6,667 nucleotides of DNA from Victivallales bacterium (GTDB taxonomy: Bacteria > Verrucomicrobiota > Lentisphaeria > Victivallales > Victivallaceae), in assembly GCA_030634125.1 (NCBI GenBank), contig DAOWBJ010000099.1:1-6667 (forward strand), written 5' to 3'. The notes beneath the pieces are model-generated. The model had not been told where the DNA came from and did no database searches. It saw nothing but the letters and a program-made list of their open reading frames with translations. Position numbers and translations under genes: made by a program. Below, piece after piece: positions 4,371 to 6,667 of this stretch; the first letter of the stretch is position 1, and each line of letters begins with the position of its first letter.

Positions 4371-6667
4371 ATGGCAAGGAAAAAGAGAAAAAGAAATAAA
4401 TTAAATAATAAAAAAAACAAAATTCAGATTACTTCAATTGATGCGCTGGTTAATGACTTGGATAACGCAATAAAAGCAAAACGTGTTCGACGGGCTTTTT
4501 CAACTGCCAAGCAACTTGTTGGTCATAAAGATTATTCTCCGCAATATGTTGATTTTGTGTCTGTCGCCGTCGAGCAGAAAATTGTCCAGATGCATCAGGA
4601 GGGCAACAAAGAACAAATTGCTTCAGTATATAATTCCATGCTTCGAAAAGCCCCGGAGATTGCTGAAAAAATGAAACCGGAAATTAAAATTCTGGTGCTA
4701 TGGAATGACCCGCAACAAAATGTATTCGACAAATATCAAATCGATGAAGAAATAACAGCTCAGCTCGACAAGTATATCGCTACGACTCTCTTTGATTTAA
4801 GCGAGTTAACAGAGTATCCGGTTTTAGCGGTTGATCATTCGTTGAAAAAAACCGCGGAAACTTTACTTGTCGCCTGGGACGGAGTGGAAAAAGGGCTTGT
4901 GGATAATCCGGCATTGACTCAAATGAATAAAAGCATTTCCAGGCGTTCGCCATTTTTGGCATGGCGCTTATTTATCAATGGTCTGAATGCCTGCTATGAG
5001 AACTCTACTGATAATGCCATGGAGAATTTAAAGAGGATTTCGGCTGATTCTCCATTGTATCCGATCGCTCAATCCCTGATTCACCTGATCGCGGAGAAAA
5101 AACCGCAAAATGAACTTCAAACTATGATTTTCAAAAAGCTAGTACAGTCAGACCGGAAAAGTAAGGCCGAAAAACTCGATGCCTTGCTAAAAAGAGACGC
5201 ATCCCATACCCAAATAAACCAAGTTCTCAAGGAGTTCTTTACTCCGGATTTTTATGAGGAAACTCCCGGCTTATATACAAATTTACTGGCAATCTTCTTT
5301 AGTAAAGTGGATGATTGTTCAAGCCCTTCCAAATGCATAAAATTTCTGATCAGAAATAAAACTCATAACTGGACTCATGCCATGCACATGGCTGACTACA
5401 TGGATAAATCTGGAAACTGCTCAGAATTGCTCATGCTCGTAAAAGAACAATCTTTCCCTGACATACAAAAAGCTTTGATTTATGACTGGTGCGCCACTCT
5501 CAAATCAACTAAATTAAATGACGACAAGAAAGATGATTTTTTCTTTTTTAGTCGATTTAAACGGAAAATAAGTAAAGAGCAGGGCAAAAGTATTTATGAT
5601 AATGAATTAAAACCCCTCTGGGAGTCAAGCGCCTCATTATATCCTTTGCCCAGTGTTTTTGAAAAATGGTATTCCATTGCCGAATACTTATGTCCATCCG
5701 CTCAAGCGGATAAAATTCTTGAACAATGGAATTCGCATTTCCCTGATGATGAGAGTGTTTTGTATAAATTAATTACATCATGCCGCAAAAGGAAAGTTTT
5801 CTCCAAAGCTAACGCTTATTTGAAACGTTTGGAGGAATTGGTGCCGGGGCAAAACGAAGTGGAACGGCTGAAAGAAATTTTGCCGATTGAAACAGCATTG
5901 AATTATTACAAAAAGAAAAAAGATAAACAGGCTGAGAAAATGATTGAAAATTTTCACACGTCCCCCCACCCGTTTATCCAAACTATACAAGTTATTTTGA
6001 AAAATTATGTGGAGTTTCGGAGCAAAAAAAAGAAAGCTAAATATACTTTGGATGTTTTGAAGCAGCCGACTTTAGCCTTTTACTTGATGAAAACGATGCA
6101 GCAATACAATGTCTTTCTTCCGGGTACAGCAATGCTTCCGCTTATGAAGCAGCTAAATGATTCACGACTTTATTTTTCGAGCTTATATACGCTGTTGACT
6201 ATTGATGATAAGATATGGGGAGATATTGATTTATCCCGTATTCATGTACCTGACAACTTAAAGCACATTGAAAAAGTATCTTCTGAATCGCTTTGTAATA
6301 TTGGTCAATACTTTCTAAACGAAAGTACAAAATATGTTATTGGCAGTGATTATCAAAAAATTCTTTGGGCTGTATCTAGAGAAGGCATTAAGCGTCGCGA
6401 TAAATTTTTGGCTAAATTCCTGATTTTGCGCGCCTCGGTTCTGGAGTGGACCGCGTCTCATAACTCTTTTGTTAGAGGCAGCGACTATCTTCTGGACAAA
6501 GTACTTTCGGTTCTGGCGATAGCGGATAAACTGGGTAGAGAACAAAATGATTCCAAAATAATCAGATATATTGATGAATTCCTCTTCAGTAAGCGTTTTA
6601 GTAGAGAAACCTTGAATGAGGTAATTGAAAAACTTAAGCAAAAGAAAATTGACAAAATAATCAAAAG
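4371..6667 (+). CDS. large unrecognised helical-repeat protein, 3' end beyond the window
   Basis: The frame is open for 765 codons with no stop and continues off the edge. The start is ATG 4371, with a weak GGG (4360-4362) eight bases before it; ATG 4365 in the same frame is an alternative adding two residues, and TAA at 4353 bounds it upstream. The first 19 residues are extremely basic (MARKKRKRNK then LNNKKNKIQ), suggesting nucleic-acid, ribosome or acidic-surface contact. There is no signal peptide or membrane span, so it is probably cytoplasmic. The rest looks almost entirely alpha-helical and rich in Lys, Leu and aromatics. Residues about 443-527 show loose TPR-like spacing (KILEQWNSHFPDDESVLYKL, then KANAYLKRLEELVPGQ, then ALNYYKKKKDKQAEKMIE). 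No enzyme motif was found: no Walker A, nuclease, kinase or protease signature. A scaffold or adaptor role is only inference. No obvious frameshift breaks it. I do not recognise the family. Confidence 0.85.
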   Translation, partial: MARKKRKRNKLNNKKNKIQITSIDALVNDLDNAIKAKRVRRAFSTAKQLVGHKDYSPQYVDFVSVAVEQKIVQMHQEGNKEQIASVYNSMLRKAPEIAEKMKPEIKILVLWNDPQQNVFDKYQIDEEITAQLDKYIATTLFDLSELTEYPVLAVDHSLKKTAETLLVAWDGVEKGLVDNPALTQMNKSISRRSPFLAWRLFINGLNACYENSTDNAMENLKRISADSPLYPIAQSLIHLIAEKKPQNELQTMIFKKLVQSDRKSKAEKLDALLKRDASHTQINQVLKEFFTPDFYEETPGLYTNLLAIFFSKVDDCSSPSKCIKFLIRNKTHNWTHAMHMADYMDKSGNCSELLMLVKEQSFPDIQKALIYDWCATLKSTKLNDDKKDDFFFFSRFKRKISKEQGKSIYDNELKPLWESSASLYPLPSVFEKWYSIAEYLCPSAQADKILEQWNSHFPDDESVLYKLITSCRKRKVFSKANAYLKRLEELVPGQNEVERLKEILPIETALNYYKKKKDKQAEKMIENFHTSPHPFIQTIQVILKNYVEFRSKKKKAKYTLDVLKQPTLAFYLMKTMQQYNVFLPGTAMLPLMKQLNDSRLYFSSLYTLLTIDDKIWGDIDLSRIHVPDNLKHIEKVSSESLCNIGQYFLNESTKYVIGSDYQKILWAVSREGIKRRDKFLAKFLILRASVLEWTASHNSFVRGSDYLLDKVLSVLAIADKLGREQNDSKIIRYIDEFLFSKRFSRETLNEVIEKLKQKKIDKIIK

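Noticed and set aside
4483..4674. 63-codon plus-strand frame
   Set aside because: It is an out-of-phase reading inside the large gene starting at 4371.
6315..6641. 108-codon minus-strand frame
   Set aside because: Antisense to the uninterrupted large plus-strand gene, with no credible ribosome binding site or domain.
1..6667. CRISPR array, tRNA or rRNA
   Set aside because: No regularly spaced repeats, no cloverleaf with TTC-type T-arm and no conserved rRNA segments were seen on either strand.

Overview
The window looks like a chromosomal segment of an AT-leaning Gram-negative-type bacterium. No taxonomic marker is present. The intergenic hairpins and the transposon-associated fragments remind me of Lentisphaerota, Verrucomicrobiota and other PVC-group genomes, but this is recollection and low confidence.

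Left part (1-3504), all on the minus strand. In transcription order it holds serA (D-3-phosphoglycerate dehydrogenase, first step of serine synthesis), a small GxxExxY-family gene, and a DegT/DnrJ/EryC1/StrS-family PLP aminotransferase. The serA gene has a plausible promoter (TTGTTT-17-TATTAT) and a good ribosome binding site. The aminotransferase has its own near-consensus promoter (TTGACA-17-TAATAT) with A/T tracts upstream. Two copies of a TGGAAnnnTTCCA-type palindrome sit 36 bp apart, one in the promoter spacer and one just past the expected transcription start, which suggests repressor control. The GxxExxY gene lies between two inverted copies of a 34-35 bp repeat starting TCCCGCAAAG, and its last codons run into one copy. 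It therefore looks like an inserted cassette.

Middle part (3505-4370), a junk-rich boundary. It holds the serA promoter with an AT-rich palindrome, a GCGAAGC mini-hairpin, a REP-like palindrome, a probable N-terminal scrap of a transposase (minus strand), a 40-bp imperfect palindrome, an 11-bp direct repeat, and a DUF6788-like small gene (plus strand). The best start of that small gene is out of frame with its body by one base. A cluster of TCAAG/CTTGA half-sites follows, then a good promoter (TTGACT-18-TATAAA).

Right part (4371-6667), plus strand. One reading frame stays open for 765 codons and runs off the window end. It encodes a very basic N-terminus followed by a long, apparently all-helical, weakly TPR-like protein that I do not recognise. 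It is the largest gene here and the main unknown.

No tRNA, rRNA or CRISPR array was seen. SerA and the aminotransferase are ordinary metabolic genes. The more unusual content is the inverted-repeat GxxExxY cassette, the paired operator, the decayed mobile-element zone and the large unknown protein.
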